Source of the DNA: Bin94 sp965215535 | GTDB taxonomy: Bacteria > Gemmatimonadota > Gemmatimonadetes > Longimicrobiales > Gaopeijiaceae | Direction of reading: 5' to 3' | Length of the DNA: 64,000 bases | NCBI GenBank assembly: GCA_965215535.1 | Contig: OZ244063.1 | Location: forward strand, 1,488,001-1,552,000 | In this document: positions 17,396-25,102 of the stretch, one piece after another | Layout of the letters: each line of letters starts with the position of its first letter | Numbering within the stretch: position 1 is the first letter of the stretch | Notes under the pieces: model-generated | Told to the model about the DNA's origin: nothing | Databases searched by the model: none | Seen by the model: only the letters and a program-made list of their open reading frames with translations | Position numbers and translations under genes: made by a program

Positions 17396-17500
17396 TCCTT
17401 CGGGAATATTGTGAATTTCACTGTAATATTGTGATTGTGCGCTCGTGCGAGCGTTGTGATGGCGTTACGATTCAATTCATTCATATATTGTGATTTGTTT
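17396..17500 (-). promoter_or_regulatory. AT-rich control region of the ggt operon with three ATATTGTGA repeats
   Basis: Within this AT-rich stretch, unlike its GC-rich surroundings, the 9-mer ATATTGTGA occurs on the plus strand at 17406-17414, 17426-17434 and 17485-17493. The first two are 20 bp apart, about two helical turns. Between the second and third lies a perfect inverted repeat, CGCTCG-TG-CGAGCG, at 17440-17453. This arrangement suggests operator sites for a regulator of ggt. The exact promoter elements cannot be fixed by eye. Confidence 0.45.
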
Positions 17501-17548
17501 TCTCTGCCGCGCCGCCTTTCAGATGTTGTGCTTGATCCGCCATATGCG

Positions 17549-18379
17549 CTAACCCGGTTTTGCAAAGTATTGTACGGTCCAGGCCACTCCGGCGGGCAGG
17601 TTTCTTCCCCTCGCCGCCATGCGCACGCCCACTTCCAGCTCGCCCGGCCCCAGGGAATAGAGGAGCGAGGGCTGAAGCTGCACAAGTTCGCGCCGAAACC
17701 CCGGAATTCGGATCCCCTCGGTGACTCCTGCGGCGCCATCCCAGCCATCGACGGCCAGACGGCCCCCCAGCGGGCCAAACGCGCCCCCGATCCGGGCATG
17801 AAAGAAGATCTCGTTGCCGAAATCCTTGAAGGACTGCCGGTTTTCCTCGCGCCAGCGGTACCCGACCCACCCTGCCAGATAGAGCGAACGCGGCCAGAAA
17901 GAGTGCCCCAGCTCGGCCATCAGCTCCCAGTCGCGCTGACCATCGCCCAGGGGAATCACCTCGGCATCGACATCGAAATCGCCGATCGGCAGCTTGACCC
18001 CACCCCGCAGCGCAAGGGGAAAAGTGGGACGCCAGCGCGCCAGGGGCGCCACGCGCAGCCAGAGACGCGCATCGCCGGGACCGGTCGAGGTGCGCGGCCT
18101 CACAATGTCTTCGTAGCGAAGCCGGTGCGCAGAGAGCTGAATCCAGAGATCGACGGTCGGAAGAATCCCCACCGCCGTCGTCAGAAAGGTGGAGGTCGCC
18201 ACGGCATGTCCCTCGGCAAAGAAGGGCCGGCGCGCGCCACTGGCGTCGAAGCGTTCGCGGGTGTCGTGGTGGTAGAGCGCCAGCGACGCCCAGCCCCGGC
18301 CGACAGGCTCCACCCACTGCGCCCGCAGCGATCCGGGCAGAGCAATCAGCGCCAGAAGCGCAACGACATGCCTATTCAA
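17549..18379 (-). CDS. outer-membrane beta-barrel protein (transporter-like)
   Basis: 276 residues. A signal peptide (VVALLALIALPGSLRAQ) is followed by alternating hydrophobic/polar strands and aromatic-rich turns (WVEPVGRGWASLALYHHD; PLALRGGVKLPIGDFDVDA; GYRWREENRQSFKDFG), resembling the MetA/phenol-pathway class of outer-membrane proteins. The only workable start is a TTG at 18379, inside a 10-bp repeat (ATTGAATAGG on the coding strand) that borders the TnpB element. No Shine-Dalgarno sequence is present. Before the insertion this TTG would have overlapped the stop codon of the DUF3179 gene, so the protein was probably translated by coupling; the element has now separated the two genes by 1.3 kb. 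Confidence 0.75.
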   Translation of the reverse strand: MNRHVVALLALIALPGSLRAQWVEPVGRGWASLALYHHDTRERFDASGARRPFFAEGHAVATSTFLTTAVGILPTVDLWIQLSAHRLRYEDIVRPRTSTGPGDARLWLRVAPLARWRPTFPLALRGGVKLPIGDFDVDAEVIPLGDGQRDWELMAELGHSFWPRSLYLAGWVGYRWREENRQSFKDFGNEIFFHARIGGAFGPLGGRLAVDGWDGAAGVTEGIRIPGFRRELVQLQPSLLYSLGPGELEVGVRMAARGRNLPAGVAWTVQYFAKPG

Positions 18380-18380
18380 T
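18371..18380. repeat. 10-bp direct repeat, left copy (CCTATTCAAT)
   Basis: Identical to 19688-19697 in the same orientation and exactly 10 bp long; flanking bases differ. It borders the TnpB element and contains the TTG start of the outer-membrane protein gene on the minus strand. Confidence 0.9.
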
Positions 18381-19687
18381 GGGGATTATATCGTTAGGTT
18401 GACACATTTCTACGCACTTGCGGCAACCGTCTGCCGCTCTCCTTCCTGCTCCGCACGCTCCGGGATTTCCCCGCCCGGATTCAGGGCCGCCAAGCCCCTC
18501 TGAAGCACATTCCTCGCCGCGTTCGCGTCCCGGTCAAGAACCAGACCACAATCGGCGCACCGGAAAGTGCGGACCGACAACGGCATATCTTGCCGTATCC
18601 CGCACCCGCTACACTCGCGGCTCGTATGGTGTGGAGGCACCCGCACTAGCTGGCCACCGGCACTTTCAGCCTTGTACGCCAGCATCGCCGTGAGGGCGCC
18701 CCACTGTTGCTCATTAATGGACCGGGCAAGATGCCGGTTCTTCATCATGTTCTTCGTCTGCAAGTCCTCGACGGCCCAGGAGGCAGATACGCGCTTCACG
18801 AGGTCGGCGGTGAGCTCATGCAACGCCCCCTTCTCGCGCTCGCGGACTCTCTGCCACTCGCGGGCCAGCTCGGCTTTCCGCTTCTGGCGGTTCCGGCTCC
18901 CGCGCTGGGCTTTGCTCAATCGGCGCTGCCGGCGCCTCAGCTCGCGCCGGTCCAGCTTCACACCGGGGATCGTCTCGCCGGTGGACAAGGCGACGCGGGC
19001 GGATATTCCAAGGTCCATGCCGACCATCGGGCGGGTGTCCGGCGCAATTTCCGCCAGTCGCTCATAGACGAATTGGACCTTCACGCGGCGCGGGGTGCGG
19101 ACGATGCGCACAAGCTTGATTGCGCCCTCGGGGATGCCGCCACGGAACCGCACCTGCCCTATGCCCTTGACGGTGATCCAGCACCACTTGCCGTTCGTCC
19201 GCACTCTCGGGCATGGCATCTCGAACGACCGGATACCGCGATGGGCGTTCTTGAATCGTGGGAAGCCGTCGCGCTTGAAGAACCGCTTGTAGGCCCGATC
19301 CAGCCGTTGGAGCGTGCTACGCTGGGCATGAGCTGGGAACCGCGACCATTCGGGCGAGCGGCGCGCTTGCGTGAGAATCTTGCACTGGTCGTAGAAGGTC
19401 ATGGACTTCTGCTCATTCGCCCATGCCTGCTTCCGGCGATGCAGGGCGATGTTCCACAGCCACGCAAGCTGGCCGAGTAAATCGGCGAGGTTCGCATGCC
19501 CGGCTCGCGACAGGTACGCCTTGCGCGACTCCGTACGAACGATAGATTCAATCGCCGAGGCCATCGATACGACTTTATCGGTGGTAAATGCCGGGTAGCG
19601 GGGTTCCAGCCCCGTCCGGCACCCTCCATAATAGTCGCGGAAGTCGTGCATTCAGCGCAAATGTCTTTCTACCCATTGGTATAAGCC
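18381..19687 (-). mobile_element. TnpB-only insertion element (IS200/IS605-IS1341-like)
   Basis: About 1.3 kb containing a single gene, tnpB, and no tnpA transposase. It sits exactly between the stop of the DUF3179 gene and the start of the outer-membrane protein gene, and both edges carry the same 10-bp sequence. Removing the element with one repeat restores a seamless 8-nt overlap of the two host genes, so the insertion boundaries are well supported. Near the two ends in tnpB orientation there is shared sequence (GTAGAAA) that may belong to terminal recognition structures. A 10-bp duplication is not expected for classic IS200/IS605 elements, which do not duplicate their target. Confidence 0.75.
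18410..19564 (-). CDS. tnpB: TnpB RNA-guided nuclease (RuvC-like)
   Basis: 384 residues from the ATG at 19564; a frame extension to 19651 exists but its first 29 residues do not resemble TnpB. The N-terminal helical part (NLADLLGQLAWLWNIALHRR) is followed by the RuvC-like catalytic core. All three acidic residues are present: Asp about 184 (VGMDLGIS), Glu about 266 (WAVEDLQTKN) and Asp about 346 (DRDANAARN). The zinc finger cysteines are intact (CSGC and CADC). TnpB uses an RNA copied from the element's end to cut DNA next to a short motif and supports element maintenance. In this orientation only about 30 bp lie between the stop codon and the element edge, so a guide RNA would overlap the tnpB 3' end and carry a guide from the outer-membrane protein gene start. 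Confidence 0.88.
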   Translation of the reverse strand: MASAIESIVRTESRKAYLSRAGHANLADLLGQLAWLWNIALHRRKQAWANEQKSMTFYDQCKILTQARRSPEWSRFPAHAQRSTLQRLDRAYKRFFKRDGFPRFKNAHRGIRSFEMPCPRVRTNGKWCWITVKGIGQVRFRGGIPEGAIKLVRIVRTPRRVKVQFVYERLAEIAPDTRPMVGMDLGISARVALSTGETIPGVKLDRRELRRRQRRLSKAQRGSRNRQKRKAELAREWQRVREREKGALHELTADLVKRVSASWAVEDLQTKNMMKNRHLARSINEQQWGALTAMLAYKAESAGGQLVRVPPHHTSRECSGCGIRQDMPLSVRTFRCADCGLVLDRDANAARNVLQRGLAALNPGGEIPERAEQEGERQTVAASA

Positions 19688-19697
19688 CCTATTCAAT
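19688..19697. repeat. 10-bp direct repeat, right copy (CCTATTCAAT)
   Basis: Second copy of the repeat at 18371-18380. It contains the TAG stop codon of the DUF3179 gene on the minus strand, so that gene's reading frame is undamaged by the element. Confidence 0.9.
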
Positions 19698-20852
19698 CAC
19701 AAGTTCGGTATTGGGGTGAAAGGCGGCCCAGGCCTGCCAGAAGGCGACATAGGCATCGGCAAGCAGCGGCAACTGCGCACCTGTCAGGGGACCGTGGGTG
19801 GCGCGGCCGGTCACCGTCCAGCGCGAAGCGGTCTCCAGATCCACAATCGCGCCATCTTCGACCCGCAGCGTCAGGGGGCGGCCATTCGCCACCGGCGTCA
19901 CCGCAACCGCAGCCGACCGGGCCCGGTCCCAGAGCAGCGTCGCCTCTTCGCCCCGGTAGCGGAAGGTCGCAGTCCAGAGCGCGCCCCGCTCCTCCATGGC
20001 CTGGAAGGGAAAGGCCAGAGGGGGATCATCTTCCCAGGCCGGCAATCCCAATACGCGCTCCTTTGGCAGCCGCCGGGTGTCGGTGCGCGGCAGCGGAAAG
20101 GAGAGGTAATCGGAGTTGGCCGGATTTTCGTACGCGGATCCGTAGGGATTGATGCGATAGATATCGTGTTCCACCGCTTCGACGGCCACGACCTGCGACT
20201 GCGGATAGAGCGCGCGCCACCCATCCCAGCGCATCTCGACCACCGGATGCCGCTCCAGACGCTGACCCTCGCGCGGACCGCAGGCAGCCTGACCCTGCAT
20301 CTGCGGCCAGAGCGAATCGTCGGCACTGCGGTCGTACATGATCAGGTTGGCCTGAAAGAGGAGCCCCGAGACGCCGAACTCCACCCCGCCCAGAGCGCTG
20401 CGGTCGAAGGCGAGCGCCGATCCGGTCAGGGGGCAGTAGGTCACCACCATGCGGGTATTGGCGCGCGTAAAATTGACGATTTCATGTCTATACATTATAT
20501 TATGAGGAATCGCAACCCACTCCCCACCGATCTCCACCCCGATTACCCGGTCGGAGTCGCCGAGATAGCCGGCGACCGCATCGGCGTCGGGCAGGGCAAG
20601 AGGCGGATCGGTCAGCGCCGGAATCCCATCGCGCCCCACACCGCCATCGGCCAGAAAATCGGGATCGAGAAGCCCGCAGTCCAGCTCCGGCGCCGCAGTC
20701 GGGGAGCTGCCGGATCCGGAACAGGCGGCCGTCAGGAGAGCGGTCGCTATCAATGTCCACAGCACACGGACTCCGCCGGATGCGCGCCGGAAACGGCGAA
20801 GTTTCGGGCTGTCCGGATCGCTTCGGCCGGGATCGGGTCGCCTGTATCGCAT
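19689..20852 (-). CDS. DUF3179 domain lipoprotein
   Basis: About 387 residues from the ATG at 20852, which has GAGGG at a proper distance. A lipobox (ATALLTAACSGSG) predicts a lipoprotein. The DUF3179 core is recognised by VVTYCPLTGSALAFDR with its conserved Cys, the GVSGLLFQANLIMYDR strand, SLWPQMQGQAACGP, and the late YRINPYGSAYENPANSDY. Members are secreted proteins of unknown function. The gene ends VIE-TAG inside the element-flanking repeat and was probably followed directly by the outer-membrane protein gene. It is divergent from the ABC-class ATPase with only about 43 bp between starts. Confidence 0.85.
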   Translation of the reverse strand: MRYRRPDPGRSDPDSPKLRRFRRASGGVRVLWTLIATALLTAACSGSGSSPTAAPELDCGLLDPDFLADGGVGRDGIPALTDPPLALPDADAVAGYLGDSDRVIGVEIGGEWVAIPHNIMYRHEIVNFTRANTRMVVTYCPLTGSALAFDRSALGGVEFGVSGLLFQANLIMYDRSADDSLWPQMQGQAACGPREGQRLERHPVVEMRWDGWRALYPQSQVVAVEAVEHDIYRINPYGSAYENPANSDYLSFPLPRTDTRRLPKERVLGLPAWEDDPPLAFPFQAMEERGALWTATFRYRGEEATLLWDRARSAAVAVTPVANGRPLTLRVEDGAIVDLETASRWTVTGRATHGPLTGAQLPLLADAYVAFWQAWAAFHPNTELVIE

Positions 20853-20895
20853 CTTTCCCTCTTCAACCTCCTGCATAAAGGTGTCAAACCGAATC

Positions 20896-22701
20896 ATGTC
20901 CATGGAACGAACCGCCGACCGGCTGCGCCGCGAGCTGCACCGCATCGATGGCCGTCCCTATCCGGCTTACCGCGATCTCGGCGGCCGCTGGTCGCTCTCC
21001 CAATTCACCCTCGAGATCCGCCGCGTGCAAGGCGACCCCTTTGCGGCGCCCAGTCGCATGGCCGTGATTCTGAGCCCATCCCGGGCCGGCTTCGACCCGT
21101 CTCTGCTCCGGAGTTCGGCGCGGCGTACCGGGGTCGCCTGCCTCCTGGCGCGGAGCTTTGCCGCGCGGGCACGGACCATGGCAAGGGGAGCGGCTGCAGA
21201 GGGGGAGCCGCCCGATCGGAGACAGAGGGGGCAGAGGGGACGGAGGCAACCGGGGGGTGGGCGGGGCCGCAGGGGCGGAAGCGGACGCAGCGGCGAGATC
21301 GCAATGGCGGATCCGGGTCAGGTCGTGATTCCGAACACCGCAGTGCAGATCGCCGCCGATGGCGCGGTCGAGGCGCGTTTTGCGCTCGGGCTGCCCGCCG
21401 CCGGCAGACGCATTCTCGGTCGTCAGGCCGAACGACTGCTCATGGACACGGTCGCCACGCTGGTGAACGACTGTCTGGTTGCACACGCCCACGACCCGGC
21501 CACCCTCGAGCTGCACGCCGCAGTCAATGAGGACGCCGATCATCTGCGCAGCCAGCTCGCGGGGCTGGGGCTGGTCGCCTTCCTGGCCAATGGGGCCCTG
21601 CTCCCGCGCCGGAGCGGTGTGGACGACCGCCCGCTCGCCACGGCCGATGCCATTCCCCTGGTCGCGCCAACGCCGCTAGCGGTCACACTGGAGCGGATCA
21701 ATGGACCGCCCCTGACCGGAATGGGAATCCCCCGCGGCGTGACGCTCCTGGCAGGGGGCGGCTACCATGGCAAATCCACCGTCCTCAATGCGGTGGCGCG
21801 CGGAGTCTGGAACCACCGTCCGGGCGATGGGCGCGAGTTCGTGGTGACCGACCCGACTGCCACCCGGATCCAGGCCGAAGATGGGCGCGCGGTGGCCGGC
21901 GTGGATATCTCGCCCTTTATCGGCACGCTGCCCGGCGGCCAGACCACCACGCGCTTCTCGACCGCCAACGCCTCGGGCTCGACCAGCCAGGCCGCCGCGA
22001 TTATCGAGGCGCTGGAAGCGGGGGCGCGCTGTCTGCTGATCGACGAGGACACCGCCGCCACCAACTTCATGATCCGCGACCGGCGCATGCAGGCGCTTGT
22101 GCGGGACAGGGACGAACCGATTACGCCCCTCATCGACCGGGTGCGAAGTCTGTACCGCGACGCCGGCGTGAGCAGTCTGCTCGTGATCGGCGGATCGGGC
22201 GACTACCTCGATGTGGCCGACCGGGTGATCGGAATGATGCGGTACGAGCCGCGCGACCTGACCGACGAAGCCCGAGGGGTGGCGCAGGCAAATCCCACCG
22301 GGCGACAGGCGCGCGAAGGGGCGGTGAGGTGGCCGGGAGGGGGGCGGTGTCCGGACCCGGGATCGATTCGGCCCGAACGCGGCCGCCGCGCCATGCATAT
22401 CCGGGCGCGTAGCCGCAGCGAGGTCGAGATCGGAACCGCGCAGCTCGATCTGAGCGGTGTGCGGCAGATCGTTTCGACCGCACAGGCGCGAGCCGTGGCC
22501 AGGGCGGTGGTGCGGGGGCGGGCCTGGATGGGGCCGGGCCGGAGCGTGGAGGAAGTTCTGGATGAGCTGGAAACCATCCTCGCCGATGGCAACTTCGACG
22601 TCATCGACCCCGAACGCACCGGCGAACTGGCGCTCCCCCGCCGCCAGGACATTGCAGCGGCGCTCTCGCGGCTACGCACCCTGACGCTGCTCCCATCCTG
22701 A
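20896..22701 (+). CDS. predicted ABC-class ATPase (PF09818 type)
   Basis: About 601 residues. The first part (RTADRLRRELHRIDGRPYPA, RVQGDPFAAPSRMAVI) matches the conserved N-terminus of the family described as predicted ATPases of the ABC class. Walker A is LLAGGGYHGKST and Walker B is CLLIDEDTAATNF; between them is QTTRFSTANASGSTSQAA, the signature-like region. The Arg/Gly-rich insert around residues 95-135 is low complexity. These are soluble proteins without membrane domains; their role is unknown. The ATG at 20896 is preferred over a GTG at 20881 that lacks an upstream site. It is divergent from the DUF3179 gene. Confidence 0.85.
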   Translation: MSMERTADRLRRELHRIDGRPYPAYRDLGGRWSLSQFTLEIRRVQGDPFAAPSRMAVILSPSRAGFDPSLLRSSARRTGVACLLARSFAARARTMARGAAAEGEPPDRRQRGQRGRRQPGGGRGRRGGSGRSGEIAMADPGQVVIPNTAVQIAADGAVEARFALGLPAAGRRILGRQAERLLMDTVATLVNDCLVAHAHDPATLELHAAVNEDADHLRSQLAGLGLVAFLANGALLPRRSGVDDRPLATADAIPLVAPTPLAVTLERINGPPLTGMGIPRGVTLLAGGGYHGKSTVLNAVARGVWNHRPGDGREFVVTDPTATRIQAEDGRAVAGVDISPFIGTLPGGQTTTRFSTANASGSTSQAAAIIEALEAGARCLLIDEDTAATNFMIRDRRMQALVRDRDEPITPLIDRVRSLYRDAGVSSLLVIGGSGDYLDVADRVIGMMRYEPRDLTDEARGVAQANPTGRQAREGAVRWPGGGRCPDPGSIRPERGRRAMHIRARSRSEVEIGTAQLDLSGVRQIVSTAQARAVARAVVRGRAWMGPGRSVEEVLDELETILADGNFDVIDPERTGELALPRRQDIAAALSRLRTLTLLPS

Positions 22702-22797
22702 CGAACGCGGGCCGCGCATTTCACCAGGTCATGCGCATTCACCGGACCCTGAAAACGGCAGACAGACGAGGCGGAATTGCAGGACGTCTCCGTACAC

Positions 22798-22992
22798 TCA
22801 CCCCGTCTTGATGTAGCCTGCCTCGATCAGAAGTTCGCGGACTCTCTTCTCGCGCTCGTGCAGCTCGGTACGCGCAAGCTCCCGCGCAAACTCAATCCGT
22901 TTCTCATTCGGAATGCGGTCGAGGGTGCGGATCGGTGTCCCGTAGCGCAGCAGAATGCGCTTGGCATCCACGGCAACCGGATCTCTCGCCAT
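22798..22992 (-). CDS. small conserved-looking hypothetical protein
   Basis: 64 residues, all charged helices (RILLRYGTPIRTLDRIPNEK; ELHEREKRVRELLIEAGYI). The ATG at 22992 has AGGGGGG 7 nt upstream, better than an earlier ATG at 23022. No signal peptide or membrane segment. The frame ends convergent with the ABC-class ATPase gene, with about 95 bp between. Function unknown. Confidence 0.6.
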   Translation of the reverse strand: MARDPVAVDAKRILLRYGTPIRTLDRIPNEKRIEFARELARTELHEREKRVRELLIEAGYIKTG

Positions 22993-23269
22993 CGCAGGGC
23001 CCCCCTCTCTGGAGTCGGTCATGCCGGCGGGACGAACTCGCACACCGGCATCCCAATATAAACCGCAACCGTGGCGGCGGCCTGCAATTCCTGGTGCCCT
23101 GCTCCTCAATTCCCGCCCGGCGACGGCGCGCAGTCCCCCCATGGCGGCGCACACACCTGCCCGATGCTCGTTTCCTGTGCGAGACACCCGCCTTCCGCTC
23201 GTGTACCGTTTCCCATTTGGACAGCGCTTTCCCTCCACCAGCGCGCGCAAAGTGAAGTATCTTGCGAAG

Positions 23270-23980
23270 ATGAACTCCGAACCCCTCTCGCGCTCCGTCG
23301 AAGACTATCTGAAGGCGGTCTATCTCCTCAACGAACGCGGCCGCGCCGCCGGAACCAGCCAGTTGGCCGACGCTCTTGAGGTGCAGCCGGCATCGGTCAG
23401 CGGCATGGTGCGACGCCTGGCCGGCGACGGTCTGGTGCGGCACGAGCCCTACCGCGGCGTCCGCCTCACCGCCAAGGGCAAGCGCGAAGCACTCCGGATT
23501 TTGCGACGCCACCGCGTCATCGAATCCTATCTGGTGCGGCGGCTGGGCTTCAGTTGGGACAATGTACATGCCGAAGCGGAGCGGCTCGAACACGCGGCCT
23601 CGGACGACCTTGTGGATCGCATGGACGAGGCGATGGACAATCCCGCCACCGACCCCCACGGAGCCCCGATCCCGACCCGCAGCGGCGAGATCGACCCCAC
23701 GCGCTACCCCTGCCTGGACGAGATGGCCAGCGGCGCACACATCAGAATTCGCAGCGTCTCCGATCGCGACCCCGCGCGCCTGCGCTACTTCGAGTCGGTG
23801 CGTCTGGTGCCGGGAGCCCGGGCCATAGTGCGGCGCAGAAGAAGCGCCCCCGACGAGGTCATGGTCGTGCTCGAACAGGACGAAAAACGCGGGACATCGC
23901 CCCCGGCCACCGTCATTGCACTCGCGGCCTCGGTGGCCAGGCGGGTCACCGTCGAGGAGATCCCGGCTCCGGTCTCCTGA
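23270..23980 (+). CDS. DtxR/MntR-family metal-dependent transcriptional regulator
   Basis: 236 residues. The N-terminal winged helix reads SVEDYLKAVYLLNERG, QLADALEVQPASVSGMVRRL and GDGLVRHEPYRGVRLTAKGK. The metal-binding dimerisation domain follows (RHRVIESYLVRRLGFSWDNV, HAEAERLEHAASDDLVDRMD) with the Glu and His ligands expected of the family, then a C-terminal SH3-like (FeoA-type) region. Such proteins repress iron or manganese uptake genes when loaded with metal. No obvious transporter lies beside it, so targets are probably elsewhere. The ATG at 23270 matches the family's usual N-terminus; sequence further upstream in the frame is not protein-like. Confidence 0.88.
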   Translation: MNSEPLSRSVEDYLKAVYLLNERGRAAGTSQLADALEVQPASVSGMVRRLAGDGLVRHEPYRGVRLTAKGKREALRILRRHRVIESYLVRRLGFSWDNVHAEAERLEHAASDDLVDRMDEAMDNPATDPHGAPIPTRSGEIDPTRYPCLDEMASGAHIRIRSVSDRDPARLRYFESVRLVPGARAIVRRRRSAPDEVMVVLEQDEKRGTSPPATVIALAASVARRVTVEEIPAPVS

Positions 23981-24121
23981 GCCACACCCTCTTTACCGGT
24001 CAGGAACGATCTTCGCGAAGCCCCCTGCACAGCCGTGCGAGCACAACGAAGATTTCGAATCCGCCACCCGCAAGTTTTTCTTCGGATTCGCCATCGCCAC
24101 ATTCCCCGAACGCCGTCTCCG

Positions 24122-25102
24122 TCACCTTTCCAGCACCCCGCACAGCGGCGCGGTCTCGCCCGGTTCGGCGCTCATCTCGACCCACCGTCCGGTGCCGGTC
24201 ACGAAGGCGCCGGTGCCGAACTCGCCGAAGACCGAGGGAATGTGGACTTCGCCCGACGGGTTGAAGTTTCCGCCACGCGCCCAGTTTGTCCAGTTGCGAT
24301 CGACCGCCACAATGGCGAGTTCGGCGCTGGCTCCGGCCGGCATTCCCTCCTGGAGCGCATTCACAATGTCGGCAATGTTCTCCACCTCTTCGTCAAAGAG
24401 GCTGAAGAAGCCGTATTCGCGCGGAAAGACAACTTCGGTGTCGGCATTGCCAAACGAAAAGCCGAGCAGATCCAGGGTGTCGGGCGAGACGATTTCGCGG
24501 ACGGCCAGCGCATCGCGCAAGCCCTCGAAGCGGGCCCCCGACAGATATGCCCAACTGTCTGCAACCCTGTTCCACGAGAACCGGTAGTGGGTGCCGGGCT
24601 CCAGACGGCAACGGCCACCATCCAGGTTGAGCGCCTCGAAGGCAAAGGCGCCGGGAATCCGGCTGATTCCGGTCAGGCGGCGACCGTCGCGCGTGGCGAT
24701 CACCTGCGAAAGCTCGTCGCCGGGGGTGAAGGGCGAGGGTGTGATGCGCGCCCTGTAGCATGATCCGAATTCGCGGCGATGTTCGGTCAATAGGGTGTCG
24801 CCCGGCGGGAGCTGCACAAAGTACAGGCAATCGACTCCCTCTTCGGTCTCGGCGAGCACAACCGTATCTGTCGCGCTGGCAATGGAAATCGTCGCCCCGG
24901 GCACCGTTCGCTCAACCCGGGGGTTGATGGTGCGGTGCAGATAGGCAAAGACATCGAGGGTATTGTCGGAGCCCTCGCGGTCCAGCTCAACCACAAGATT
25001 CGTTTGTGCAATAATAACATCTTCAGGGACCGCGATCGTCACCTCGGTGAGCTCGCAGGCTGTCAGTCCCATAAGCGCAACAAGCGCAGGAATGCGAAGC
25101 AT
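24122..25102 (-). CDS. lipoprotein partner of the adjacent TonB-dependent receptor
   Basis: 326 residues. The first 16 residues end in a lipobox (ALMGLTAC), so it is a predicted lipoprotein. The body is beta-rich with several Cys residues (DCLYFVQ, GSCYRAR, GGRCRL) and resembles surface lipoproteins that pair with TonB receptors. Start and stop of the two genes overlap by one base (TGATG), so the pair is co-translated. A DUF4249-type relation is possible but not certain. It may bind the ligand that the receptor imports. Confidence 0.75.
   Translation of the reverse strand: MLRIPALVALMGLTACELTEVTIAVPEDVIIAQTNLVVELDREGSDNTLDVFAYLHRTINPRVERTVPGATISIASATDTVVLAETEEGVDCLYFVQLPPGDTLLTEHRREFGSCYRARITPSPFTPGDELSQVIATRDGRRLTGISRIPGAFAFEALNLDGGRCRLEPGTHYRFSWNRVADSWAYLSGARFEGLRDALAVREIVSPDTLDLLGFSFGNADTEVVFPREYGFFSLFDEEVENIADIVNALQEGMPAGASAELAIVAVDRNWTNWARGGNFNPSGEVHIPSVFGEFGTGAFVTGTGRWVEMSAEPGETAPLCGVLER

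Noticed and set aside
18371..19697. Complete autonomous IS605 with tnpA
   Set aside because: No Y1 transposase frame occurs inside the 1.3-kb element; tnpB fills almost all of it.
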